Source: Janibacter sp. A1S7
GTDB lineage: Bacteria > Actinomycetota > Actinomycetes > Actinomycetales > Dermatophilaceae
Reading direction: 5' to 3'
Assembly (NCBI RefSeq): GCF_037198315.1
Contig: NZ_CP144913.1
Coordinates: 1,054,001-1,118,000, forward strand
Length of the DNA stretch: 64,000 nt
Shown: positions 26,054 through 34,325 of the stretch, piece by piece
Numbering within the stretch: the stretch's first letter is position 1
Layout of the letters: each line of letters begins with the position of its first letter
Program-made: the position numbers and the translations under genes
The notes under the pieces: generated by a model
Databases searched by the model: none
The model's input: the letters and a program-made list of their open reading frames with translations, nothing else
Told to the model about the DNA's origin: nothing

Positions 26054-26851
26054 TCACCAGGCCAGCGTGAGCACGACGAGGGTGGTGGTCAAGGTGACCT
26101 CGACGGCGGCGCCGAGCACGTCGCCGTTGATCCCGCCGAGGACGGCGACGGCCTTGTCGCGCAGGAGGGTCGGGGCGAGCAGCCCGAGGACGACGGCGAC
26201 GAGCACCATGAGGCCGCCGCGCAGCAGGTCCCGACCCTCGAGGAGGGAGAGCTGGGGAAGGGTCGCAAGGGCCAGGACACCGGCCATCGACAGCGCGAGG
26301 GCACCGGCGGCGGCCACCGGCACCGTGCCGACGAAGGCCGCGGCCATCCGGGACCCCGCCGCCGGGGTGGTGTCCCTCGCGCAGAGACGCGCGCACACCG
26401 ACCGTGACAGCAGCACGGCGGCCGCGACGACGAGGGCGCCGCGCCACCCGGCGCCGAGCAGGTCGGTGATCGCGGCGGCCTGCAACAGGAGCGTGAGCAC
26501 GAGGGCGGCGGCACCCATCGGCCCCACGTCTCCACGACGCATCACGTCGAGGGCGCGATCGCGGTCGAACCCGGCACCGAGCGCGTCGACCACGTCGGCG
26601 AGCCCGTCGAGGTGCATCGCCCGCGAGCCGTACGCGAGGACGACGAGCACGAGTCCCGCGGCGACGAGGGGTGGCAGGCCCAGCTCGACACTCGCCGCCA
26701 CGAGCCCGGCGCCGAGTGCCAGCGGCAGCACCGCGACCGGGGCGAGCAGCAGCGCCGCACGAGCCGTGCGGGCATCGAGGGTGACCGTGCCGCTGGGGAT
26801 CCTCGTGAAGGTCCCCAGGGCGAGTCGCAGCCCGTCGCCGGTCGTGTTCAC
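26054..26851 (-). CDS. cobS: Adenosylcobinamide-GDP ribazoletransferase
   Basis: The 265-residue, strongly hydrophobic protein has the cobalamin synthase signature HLDGLADVVDALGAGFDRDR with MRRGDVGPMGAAALVLTLL, and GINGDVLGA near the C-terminus. It joins AdoCbi-GDP with alpha-ribazole to make adenosylcobalamin in the membrane. The GTG overlaps the cobA stop by 4 bases. It is the GDP-acceptor enzyme and should not be confused with the CobS chelatase subunit of Pseudomonas nomenclature. Confidence 0.95.
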   Translation of the reverse strand: MNTTGDGLRLALGTFTRIPSGTVTLDARTARAALLLAPVAVLPLALGAGLVAASVELGLPPLVAAGLVLVVLAYGSRAMHLDGLADVVDALGAGFDRDRALDVMRRGDVGPMGAAALVLTLLLQAAAITDLLGAGWRGALVVAAAVLLSRSVCARLCARDTTPAAGSRMAAAFVGTVPVAAAGALALSMAGVLALATLPQLSLLEGRDLLRGGLMVLVAVVLGLLAPTLLRDKAVAVLGGINGDVLGAAVEVTLTTTLVVLTLAW

Positions 26852-27615
26852 CCGAGGTCCTCCATGCCGGCCAAGGCTGCCACGACGTCCCCGATGACGG
26901 TGATCGCGGGCGGGGCGATCCGCCCTTCGTCGGCCACGGTGGCGATCCGGGACAGGGGCGCCCGGACGACCCGCTGGTCCGGGCTCGCGCCGTCGGCGAT
27001 GGACGCGGCGGGGGTGGCCGGGTCGAGCCCGGCGTCGACGAGCGCCTGTGCGATCGGGCCGAGGGTGGCCACGCCCATCAGGACGACGATGGTCAGCCCG
27101 GAGGTGGCCAACGCCGCCCAGTTGACCTCGCTGCGCGGGTCCTCGGGGGCGACGTGCCCGGAGACGACGGCGACACCCTGGGACAGACCGCGGTGGGTGA
27201 CCGGGATGCCCGCGAGGGCGGGCACCGCGAAGGCCGAGGAGACGCCCGGGACGACCTCCACGGCGATGCCCGCCTCGGTACAGACCTGCCACTCCTCGCC
27301 GCCGCGGCCGAAGAGGTAGCCGTCGCCGCCCTTGAGGCGCACGACGGTCCGGCCGGCGCGGGCGTGCGTCAGGAGGATCTCGTTGATCCGCTCCTGCGGG
27401 GTGAACTCGCCGCGCGGGATCTTGCCGACGTGCACGACCTCCGCTTGCGGGGCGTGCTGGGCGATGGCGGCCAGCGGTGCGAGCCGGTCGGTGACGACGA
27501 CGTCGGCCACGGCGAGCGCGTCCCGGCCGGCGAGGGTGAGCAGGCCCGGGTCGCCGGGACCGCCGCCGACGAGCAGGACCCGTCCGGTGGGTGTCGGTGG
27601 GCTGCTGGTGCTCAT
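26848..27615 (-). CDS. cobA: Uroporphyrinogen-III C-methyltransferase
   Basis: The 255-residue protein is a stand-alone SUMT: VLLVGGGPGDPGLLTLAGRDAL, VVVTDRLAP, the SAM-site VVRLKGGDGYLFGRGGEE and VVPGVSSAFAVPALAGIPVTHRG. It methylates uroporphyrinogen III twice to precorrin-2, the entry to corrins and siroheme. It is not fused to CysG oxidase/chelatase domains, which suggests dedication to the cobalamin operon. Start and stop both overlap neighbouring genes by 4 bases. Confidence 0.95.
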   Translation of the reverse strand: MSTSSPPTPTGRVLLVGGGPGDPGLLTLAGRDALAVADVVVTDRLAPLAAIAQHAPQAEVVHVGKIPRGEFTPQERINEILLTHARAGRTVVRLKGGDGYLFGRGGEEWQVCTEAGIAVEVVPGVSSAFAVPALAGIPVTHRGLSQGVAVVSGHVAPEDPRSEVNWAALATSGLTIVVLMGVATLGPIAQALVDAGLDPATPAASIADGASPDQRVVRAPLSRIATVADEGRIAPPAITVIGDVVAALAGMEDLG

Positions 27616-30167
27616 GCGGTCCTCGTGTGCTCTCGTCGGGGCAGGATCCGACCCAGCTCGCGCAGCAGGCCGTCGATGGTGTGCGGGTCACGGACGGCGA
27701 TCCGCACCCACGAAGGGTCCAACCCGGGAAAGGTATCCCCCCTGCGCACCGCCCACCCAGCAGCCCGCAGGTCCTCGCGCACGCCGGGGCCGACCCGGGC
27801 GAGGACGAAGGGGGCGTGCGTCCCGGTCGTCGGGACGCCGAGCCCGGCCAGCCCGGCGGTCAGGTGAGCGCGCCACCGGGTCAGCTCGTCGGCGGCCTGA
27901 TCGGCCTCGGCCCGGGCGTGCGGGGCGGCCGTCTCGGTCATCACGCGCAGCGCGAGCGAGCCGACCGACCAGTGCGGCTGGTGGCTCGCGAGGGTCGCCA
28001 CGAGGTCCTGGTCGCCGGCGACGTAACCGGCCCGGACGCCGGCGACGGCCCACGTCTTGGTCAGCGAGCGCACGACGAGGAGGCCGGTGAGGTCGCCGGG
28101 GATGAGCGACTGGGTCTCTCCGGGCACGGTGTCCATGAAGGCCTCGTCCACGAGGAGTACCCGCCCGGCCCGCACGAGTGGGCGAAGGGCGTCGGCCCGG
28201 TGGAGAGCGCCGGTCGGGTTGGTCGGGTTGCCGATGACGACGAGGTCGGCGTCGCCGATCTCCTCGATCGTCTCGGCGGTGAGTGCGAAGTCGTCCTCAG
28301 GGCGCAGCAGCACCCGGCGAACGGCGTGCCCGGCAGCGACGAGGGCGGCCTCGGGCTCGGTGAACTGCGGGTGCACGACGACGGCGTCGCGCGGGGTGAG
28401 TGCGCGGGCCAGCAGGGTGAAGGCCTCGGCACCGCCGCTGGTGGGGAGCACCTGCTCGCGGGCCAGACCGTGGCGGTTGGCGATCGCGTCGCGCGCCCGG
28501 GTGGCATCCGGGTAGGTCGCGACAGAGGCCAGCTCGTCGACCAGCGCCGCGGCCAGCCACTCAGGCGGCTGGGTGAGCCGGACGTTGACCGCGAGGTCGA
28601 TCAGGTCGTCCGCGACCTCGACGTCCCCGTGGTGACGCAGCGGATCGCCGGTGTCATCCCCCTTCGCCTCCCGATACGAAGTGCTGCTGGCTGCACTTCG
28701 TTGAGCCAGCAGCACCTCGTGGTGCTGCTGGCCATACGAACTAGAGCCTGCAGCACTTCGTCGGGGGAGGGAGGCGACGAAGGACGCGGCCAGGCCGGGG
28801 GAGCCCGCCCAGTGGGTGTGCAGGTAGGACGCGACGAGGGTCGCGCGGCCGGTGCCGGCGGGGTCCAGGGCGAAGCCTTCCTCGCGCCCGTCGAGCGACC
28901 ACGCGGCCGGGGACCCGGCAACGGGAGTGGTCCGCGTGCGGTGGAACTCGTGGCCGGTGACGCGGGTGCCGCCGGGGCCGAGCACCGAGTCGGTCACCGA
29001 GACGGCCTCCCGGTAGCCGAGGGTGAGCCGGCGCCCCATGGCCGCCCGGGCCGGCACCGCACCGACCATCGGGTGTCCCTCGAGAGCCTCGGCGAGGTAG
29101 AGCATGCCCGCGCACTCGGCCACGGTCGGCAACCCGGCGGCGACGGCTGAGCGGATCTGCTCCACGAGAGGGCGGTTCGTCGCCAACGAGCGCGCGTGCA
29201 CCTCGGGGAACCCCCCGCCGAGATACAGTCCGCACGTCCCCTCGGGCAGCGACTCGTCCCGCGCGGGGTCGAACTCCACCACCCGGGCCCCGGCCGCCTC
29301 GAGCAGCTCGACGGTCTCCGGGTAGCGGAAGGTGAAGGCCCGCCCCCCGCCGACCGCGACGACCGGTCGGCTCGCTCCGGCCCTGATCTGGGAGGAGACG
29401 ACGAGCTCGGGCGACCACGGCTCGACCTCCAGATCGGGTGCCGCATCGGCCGCCGGAAGCAGCGCGTTGAGGTCGATGTGCTGCTCGGCGATGGTCGCGA
29501 TGTGGTCGAGGGACGCTGCGGCCGAGGAGCGTTCGGCTGCGGGGACGAGCCCGAGGTGTCGCGAGGGGACGTGCATCGCGGCGTCGCGGGGGAGTACCCC
29601 CCGCACGGGGACCCCGACGGCCTCGACGGCGCGCCGGGCCTCCTGGCCGTGCCGGGGAGTGCCGGCCTTGTTGAGCACGACCCCGACCACGTCGAGCCGC
29701 GGGTCGATCGTCGCGAGCCCGTGCACGGTGGCCGCGACGGTCCGGGAGGTGGCGGAGATGTCGACGACGAGCACGACGGGGGTCCGCGTCAGGGCGGCGA
29801 CGTGCGCGCTCGAGGCGAAGCCGTCCGTGCCCAGCCGCCCGTCGAGCAGACCCATGACGCCCTCGATGACGGCGATGTCCGCGCGGTGGGGGTGCGTGGC
29901 GCCGCGGGCGAGGAGGGGAGCGACCCTCCCTTCGCCCACGAGCCACGGGTCGAGGGTGCGGCTCGGCCGCCCGGTCGCCAGCGCGTGGTAGCCGGGGTCG
30001 ATGTAGTCGGGCCCAACCTTGGCCGGCGCCACGGCCAGGCCACGGCGGGCCAGCGCCGCCATGACCCCGACCGCGATCGTCGTCTTGCCGTGCCCGGAGG
30101 CCGGGGCGGCGACGAGCAGGCGGGGAAGGGGGGTGCCCACCGGATCCGACGGCGACACCACACTCAC
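27612..30167 (-). CDS. Fusion: cobyrinate a,c-diamide synthase (CobB/CbiA) plus CobC-type PLP decarboxylase
   Basis: One uninterrupted reading frame of 851 codons encodes two enzymes. Residues about 10-470 are CobB/CbiA: ATP-binding AAPASGHGKTTIAVG (about 20-34), KVGPDYIDPGYH, and a C-terminal amidotransferase with Cys about 352 (TVAECAGMLYLAE). Residues about 512-845 are a fold-type I PLP enzyme like threonine-phosphate decarboxylase CobC: LPTSGGAEAFTLLARAL, IGNPTNPTGALH, LLVDEAFMD and Lys about 704 in RSLTKTWAVAGVRAGY. The 40-residue Ser/Ala/Gln-rich linker is encoded by a palindromic DNA repeat. The GTG at 30167 overlaps the cobO stop. A separate CobC start (GTG inside the linker) cannot be excluded. 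Confidence 0.88.
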   Translation of the reverse strand: MSVVSPSDPVGTPLPRLLVAAPASGHGKTTIAVGVMAALARRGLAVAPAKVGPDYIDPGYHALATGRPSRTLDPWLVGEGRVAPLLARGATHPHRADIAVIEGVMGLLDGRLGTDGFASSAHVAALTRTPVVLVVDISATSRTVAATVHGLATIDPRLDVVGVVLNKAGTPRHGQEARRAVEAVGVPVRGVLPRDAAMHVPSRHLGLVPAAERSSAAASLDHIATIAEQHIDLNALLPAADAAPDLEVEPWSPELVVSSQIRAGASRPVVAVGGGRAFTFRYPETVELLEAAGARVVEFDPARDESLPEGTCGLYLGGGFPEVHARSLATNRPLVEQIRSAVAAGLPTVAECAGMLYLAEALEGHPMVGAVPARAAMGRRLTLGYREAVSVTDSVLGPGGTRVTGHEFHRTRTTPVAGSPAAWSLDGREEGFALDPAGTGRATLVASYLHTHWAGSPGLAASFVASLPRRSAAGSSSYGQQHHEVLLAQRSAASSTSYREAKGDDTGDPLRHHGDVEVADDLIDLAVNVRLTQPPEWLAAALVDELASVATYPDATRARDAIANRHGLAREQVLPTSGGAEAFTLLARALTPRDAVVVHPQFTEPEAALVAAGHAVRRVLLRPEDDFALTAETIEEIGDADLVVIGNPTNPTGALHRADALRPLVRAGRVLLVDEAFMDTVPGETQSLIPGDLTGLLVVRSLTKTWAVAGVRAGYVAGDQDLVATLASHQPHWSVGSLALRVMTETAAPHARAEADQAADELTRWRAHLTAGLAGLGVPTTGTHAPFVLARVGPGVREDLRAAGWAVRRGDTFPGLDPSWVRIAVRDPHTIDGLLRELGRILPRREHTRTA
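28675..28761. repeat. Palindromic repeat pair inside the CobB-CobC fusion gene
   Basis: Two imperfect hairpin units lie head to tail. The first pairs CGAAGTGCTGCTGGCT (28677-28692) with 28704-28719 (one mismatch). Inside it CGAAGTGC and GCACTTCG also form an exact 8-base pair. The second pairs 28718-28732 with 28746-28760 (three mismatches or wobbles). The whole element keeps the reading frame open and encodes the linker with two RSAA-containing units. It looks like a small REP/MITE-like insertion. No further copy was noticed in this window. Confidence 0.7.
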
Positions 30168-30778
30168 CACTCGATGCCCTTCTGACCCTTCTGCCCGCGG
30201 TCGAAGGGGTGGGCGATCTTCGTCATCTCGGTGGCGACGTCGGCGATCTCGAGCAGCTTCGGGTGCGGGTCGCGGCCGGTGATGACGACGTGCTGGTAGC
30301 CGGGTCGGTTGGTCAGGGTCTCGACGACGTCGTCGACGTCGACCCAACCCCACGTGAGGACGTAGGTGAACTCGTCGAGCACGTAGACGGTGTGCGTCTC
30401 CTGCGCGAGGCGGCGCTTGATCTCCGCCCACCCCTCGCGGGCATCGGCCGCGTGGTCCTCCTCGGTGCCGGCCTTGCGCGACCAGGACCAGCCGGAGCCC
30501 ATCTTGTGCCACTCGACGGGACCCCCTTCGCCGGTCTCCTCGTGGACGCGACCGAGGGTCTTGTAGACCTCCTCCTCGCCGATCCGCCACTTCGCGGACT
30601 TGACGAACTGGAAGACGCCGATGGCCCACCCCTGGTTCCAGCCACGCAGTCCCAGCCCGAAGGCGGCGGTCGACTTGCCCTTGCCGGTGCCGCCGTGGAC
30701 GACGACGAGCGGGGAGTGGCGGCGCTGGCGCGTGGTCAGTCCGTCGTCGGGGGTGATGGGCGTGCGTCCCTGGGCCAT
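30164..30778 (-). CDS. cobO: Cob(I)yrinic acid a,c-diamide adenosyltransferase
   Basis: The 204-residue protein has the P-loop VVVHGGTGKGKSTAAFGLGL, QFVKSAKWRIGEEE, the strand TVYVLDEFTYVLTWGWV and VVITGRDPHPKLLEIADVATEM, all typical of CobO/BtuR-type ATP:corrinoid adenosyltransferases. It adds the upper 5'-deoxyadenosyl ligand to the cob(I)alt intermediate. The start shares one base with the stop of the upstream chelatase gene (TGATG) and its stop overlaps the CobB-CobC fusion, so all are coupled. Confidence 0.96.
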   Translation of the reverse strand: MAQGRTPITPDDGLTTRQRRHSPLVVVHGGTGKGKSTAAFGLGLRGWNQGWAIGVFQFVKSAKWRIGEEEVYKTLGRVHEETGEGGPVEWHKMGSGWSWSRKAGTEEDHAADAREGWAEIKRRLAQETHTVYVLDEFTYVLTWGWVDVDDVVETLTNRPGYQHVVITGRDPHPKLLEIADVATEMTKIAHPFDRGQKGQKGIEW

Positions 30779-32901
30779 CAGGCGGCGCTCCTTCGGGGGC
30801 TGGTGCGGTCGGTGACGATCTCGACGAGGCCGCTGGCGGCGACCTGCTCGAGGGGGATGTGCTCGGCGCCCATGCGCCCGGCGAGGTCGGCGGCCAGGCC
30901 CATCCGGAAGCGTCCGGACTCGCAGTCCACGACGACGGTCTCTGCCGTCGATCCCCAGGCGTCGGCGATCCGCTGGGCGCGCACGAGGGCGTCCGTGCCG
31001 GCCGTCGCCCGACCGTCGGTGACGATGACGACGAGGGCGCGTTGGGTGCGGTCACGCACCCGTTCACGGGCGACGACCCGGGCGACCTCGCTCAGGCCCT
31101 CTGCCAGGGGGGTGCGGCCACCGTGCGGCAGGTCGGCCAGCCGTGCGGCCGCGGCGTCGACGGATGAGGTCGGTGGTAACGCGACCTCGGCGCCGGTGCC
31201 GCGGAAGGTGATCAGCCCGACCCGGTCGCGCCGTTGGTAGGCGTCCAGCAGCAGGGACAGCACCGCGGTCTTCACCTCGCTCATCCGCTTGCGGGCGGCC
31301 ATCGAGCCGGAGGCGTCGACGGCGAGCAGGACGAGGTTGGCCTCCCGGCCGCGGGTGACCGCGTGGCGCAGGTCGGCGCCGGTGACCCGGGCGGGACCGA
31401 GTCCGGTCGCGCGGCGTGCCGCGGAGGCCCGCAGGGTGGCGGTCAGGTGGACGGGTGAACCCGCCGGCTCCTGCCCGGTGGGGTGGACGCCGACGGTGCG
31501 ACCGCGCGGGGTCAGGGCGGGGGAGCGGCGCCCGGACGGGCCCGCACCGACTCCGGCCAGCTCCAGCCGTCGTGCGCGGTAGGGCTGCTCGGCGCTCGCG
31601 GTCCCCACCGGGGCCGCCATGCCGCCGGTGGGCGCGGAGTCGTCCGTCTCCTCGGGTCCGGACTCGGGCGAAGGGGGGCCCTCCCGGTCACTCGACACCT
31701 CCTGCTCGGTGCTCGACGAGGCGGGGTCCGGATCGGCGCTGTTCCCCCGTGGCGGGGACGTCGGGCCGTCCGTGGTGCTGCTCCGGCCGTCCTGTCCGGT
31801 GGGCCGGTCCTGCGGCGGCGTGTCCTGGGGGTCGTCGCCGTCGCCGTCGTCAGGGGCCTCGCCGCCACCGGGCGGGTCGTCCTCGGGCTCCTCGTCGAGC
31901 AGTCGGTCGAGCAGGTCCTCGTCCAGCCCTGGCGCGTCGAAGGGGGCCCGGCGCCGGCGGTGCGGCAGCGAGAGCAGTGCCGCGGCGCGGATGTCCGCGC
32001 GGGTGACGCTCTCGCGGCCCTGCCACGCGGCGTGGGCGGCGGCGGTGCGGGCGGTGACGATGTCGGCACGCATGCCGTCGACGTCGAATCCGGCACAGAC
32101 GCGGGCGATGGTCTGCAGCGTGCCTGCGTCGAGACGGACGTGGCGCACCGCTTCGCGGGCCGTGGCCAGGCGCTGGGTCAGCTCGGCCTCGGACTCGGCG
32201 AACCGCGCTGCGAAGCCCACCGGGTCGGCATCCGAGTCCAACCGTCGACGTACCACCTCCGCCCGCTCGTGCGGGTCGCGGCTCGCGGCGACGTGCACGG
32301 TCAGGCCGAAGCGGTCGAGCAGCTGCGGGCGCAGCTCGCCCTCCTCGGGGTTCATCGTCCCGACGAGGGTGATCCGGGCAGGGTGCGAGATCGAGACGCC
32401 GTCGCGCTCGACGGTGTTGCGCCCCATGGCTGCTGCGTCCAGGAGCACGTCGACGAGGTGGTCGTGCAGCAGGTTGACCTCGTCGACGTAGAGGATCCCG
32501 CGGTGCGCCTCGGCGAGCAGGCCCGGCTGGTAGGTGGCCTCTCCCTCACCGAGGGCGCGGCGCAGGTCCAGGGAGCCGACGACGCGGTCCTCGGTGGCGC
32601 CCACCGGCAGCTCGACCAGGCGCGCCGGCCGGGTGGTGGACGGACCGGAGTGCGGCCCGTCGGGGCAGTCCTCGCTGCGCTCGGGGTCGCACCCGAAGCG
32701 GCAGTCGCGGGCCACGTGCTGCTCGGGCAGGACCGAGGACAGGGCACGGACCGCGGTGGACTTGGCGGTGCCCTTCTCGCCCCGGACGAGGACACCGCCG
32801 ATCTCCGGGGCGATGGCACTGAGCACGAGTGCGGTGGTCAGCTCGTCGGCGCCGACGAGGGCGGTGAAGGGATAGCTGGGCATGGAGCCGGGACGGGTCA
32901 C
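30778..32901 (-). CDS. BchI/BchD-like chelatase subunit, AAA+ plus vWA in one chain (partner of CobN)
   Basis: The 707-residue protein joins an N-terminal AAA+ domain (Walker A GEKGTAKS at about 41-48; Walker B in GILYVDEVNLLHDHLVD), an acidic Pro/Asp-rich disordered linker (about 340-450) and a C-terminal von Willebrand A domain with MIDAS motif VDASGSM (about 528-534). This is the combined I and D subunit organisation of magnesium/cobalt chelatases. With CobN it would insert Co2+ into hydrogenobyrinate a,c-diamide using ATP. The GTG at 32901 is chosen because AGGAGG lies 6 bases upstream, directly after a cobalamin riboswitch. Confidence 0.92.
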   Translation of the reverse strand: MTRPGSMPSYPFTALVGADELTTALVLSAIAPEIGGVLVRGEKGTAKSTAVRALSSVLPEQHVARDCRFGCDPERSEDCPDGPHSGPSTTRPARLVELPVGATEDRVVGSLDLRRALGEGEATYQPGLLAEAHRGILYVDEVNLLHDHLVDVLLDAAAMGRNTVERDGVSISHPARITLVGTMNPEEGELRPQLLDRFGLTVHVAASRDPHERAEVVRRRLDSDADPVGFAARFAESEAELTQRLATAREAVRHVRLDAGTLQTIARVCAGFDVDGMRADIVTARTAAAHAAWQGRESVTRADIRAAALLSLPHRRRRAPFDAPGLDEDLLDRLLDEEPEDDPPGGGEAPDDGDGDDPQDTPPQDRPTGQDGRSSTTDGPTSPPRGNSADPDPASSSTEQEVSSDREGPPSPESGPEETDDSAPTGGMAAPVGTASAEQPYRARRLELAGVGAGPSGRRSPALTPRGRTVGVHPTGQEPAGSPVHLTATLRASAARRATGLGPARVTGADLRHAVTRGREANLVLLAVDASGSMAARKRMSEVKTAVLSLLLDAYQRRDRVGLITFRGTGAEVALPPTSSVDAAAARLADLPHGGRTPLAEGLSEVARVVARERVRDRTQRALVVIVTDGRATAGTDALVRAQRIADAWGSTAETVVVDCESGRFRMGLAADLAGRMGAEHIPLEQVAASGLVEIVTDRTSPRRSAA

Positions 32902-32924
32902 TGGTGCCTCCTGGCGAGTGTCCG

Positions 32925-33066
32925 CGCTCGCCGTACGACGTCGCCGGGCGGGTTCGCTCCGACGAGCGCAGACCGATGTCCTGGCTTGGCCCACGGGGCC
33001 TTCACAGTGGCGGGACCGCTCCGGATTCGCACCGGATTCCTCGGTTGGCTGCGCCGGACGTCAGCA
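32925..33066 (-). promoter_or_regulatory. Cobalamin riboswitch upstream of the chelatase-cobO-cobBC-cobA-cobS-cobU-cbiB operon
   Basis: Read on the minus strand, the conserved core is clear: GGAATCCGGTGCGAATCCGG, then the GCCACTGTGAA element (complement of 33001-33011) and the B12 box AGCCAGGACATCGGTC (complement of 32971-32986). Its 3' end lies just before the AGGAGG and GTG of the chelatase gene, so adenosylcobalamin probably blocks translation initiation or transcription of all seven genes. It is back to back with the promoter of the divergent cobL. Confidence 0.93.
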
Positions 33067-33101
33067 TGCCACAGGTCGGGGTGGGCCTATGGTTGGCGTC
33101 C

Positions 33102-34325
33102 GTGATCGACGTCGTGGGTATCGGTGATGACGGCTGGGTCGGCCTGGACGAGGGCAGGCGCGGCCTCGTCCGCGACGCCACCACCGTGCTGGGGGGCCGC
33201 CGGCATCTGGCCCTCGTGGCCGGACACACCGCCGCCGGCGCCGATCTGGTGGCCTGGCCCAGCCCCCTTCGCCCGGCACTGCCCGGTCTCCTCGACACGG
33301 CCGCGGGCCGCGGCGCCGTCGTCGTCCTCGCCAGCGGCGACCCCCTGCGCTCCGGCATCGGGACGACCCTGATCGAGCTGCTCGGGGCCGACCGGGTGCG
33401 CATCCACCCCGCGCTCTCCGCCGACACCCTCGCCCGAGCCCGGCAGGGCTGGTCGGCCGAGGAGACCAGCGTCGTCACCACCGTCGGCCGTGACCTGCGC
33501 GCGGTGCTGCCCCACCTCGCGTCCGGGGCGAGGATCGTCGTGCTCTGCTCCGACGGTCTCGACCCGGCTCGCCTCGGGGGGCTGCTGACCGAGCACGGAT
33601 GGGGCGCAACGCAGCTCACCGCGCGATGGCACCTAGGCGGTCCGGACGAAGGAGCCCTCGCCACCCGCGCGGACGCCGTCGCCGGTGCCACCGCCGACCT
33701 CGTCGTGTGCTGCCTGCAGGTGCGTTCTGAGGATGCGGCGGCCATGTCCTCGGTCGGCACGGTGCCGGGCCGCGCCGAGGACTTCGTCGCGCACGACGGG
33801 CAGGTGACCAAGCGCGACGTGCGAGCCAGCGCCCTGGCCCGGCTGCGACCGACCCCCGCAGCGCACCTGTGGGACCTCGGCGCCGGCAACGGCACGATCG
33901 CCCTCGAGTGGTGCCTGGCCGCCGACCGGGCCACCGCGACCTGCGTCGAGCGGGACGAGGCCCGCGCCCAGCGCATCCGCGACAACGCCGCCGCGCTCGG
34001 CCTCGCCGGTCGGGTCGAGGTGCTCCACGACGACACCGCGACCACCGACCTGACGACCCTGACACCGCCCGACGCCGTCTTCGTCGGCGGCGGCGGGAAC
34101 GAGGCGCTCCTGACGAGGGCGTGGTCCTCCCTTCGTCCCGGCGGTCGTCTCGTCTCCCACGCCGTCACGCTCGACGGCGAGGCCGTCCTCGTCGGTGCGC
34201 ACGCGTGGACCGGCGGCGACCTGACCCGTCTGACCGTCGAACGGGCCGTCCCCCTGGGACGCCACCTCTCGTGGACGCCGGCTCGCGCCGTCGTCCAGCT
34301 GGCCGCACTCCGAGGAGAGTCATGA
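33102..34325 (+). CDS. cobL: Precorrin-6Y C5,15-methyltransferase (decarboxylating)
   Basis: The 407-residue protein is the CbiE-CbiT fusion: an N-terminal tetrapyrrole-methylase domain (about 1-200; VVVLASGDPLRSGIG) and a C-terminal SAM-dependent methyltransferase (about 225-400; LWDLGAGNGTIALEWCLA, VFVGGGGNEALL). It methylates C5 and C15 of precorrin-6B and decarboxylates the acetate on C12, giving precorrin-8X. The GTG at 33102 follows TATGGT after 7 bases, suggesting a leaderless transcript; upstream in-frame sequence lies in the riboswitch region and is unlikely to be coding. Confidence 0.94.
   Translation: MIDVVGIGDDGWVGLDEGRRGLVRDATTVLGGRRHLALVAGHTAAGADLVAWPSPLRPALPGLLDTAAGRGAVVVLASGDPLRSGIGTTLIELLGADRVRIHPALSADTLARARQGWSAEETSVVTTVGRDLRAVLPHLASGARIVVLCSDGLDPARLGGLLTEHGWGATQLTARWHLGGPDEGALATRADAVAGATADLVVCCLQVRSEDAAAMSSVGTVPGRAEDFVAHDGQVTKRDVRASALARLRPTPAAHLWDLGAGNGTIALEWCLAADRATATCVERDEARAQRIRDNAAALGLAGRVEVLHDDTATTDLTTLTPPDAVFVGGGGNEALLTRAWSSLRPGGRLVSHAVTLDGEAVLVGAHAWTGGDLTRLTVERAVPLGRHLSWTPARAVVQLAALRGES

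Noticed and set aside
28601..28657. ATG at 28657 (minus) with GGGAGG upstream as a separate CobC start
   Set aside because: That ATG is in another frame and reaches a stop after about 18 codons; the CobC domain is only readable in the frame continuous with CobB.
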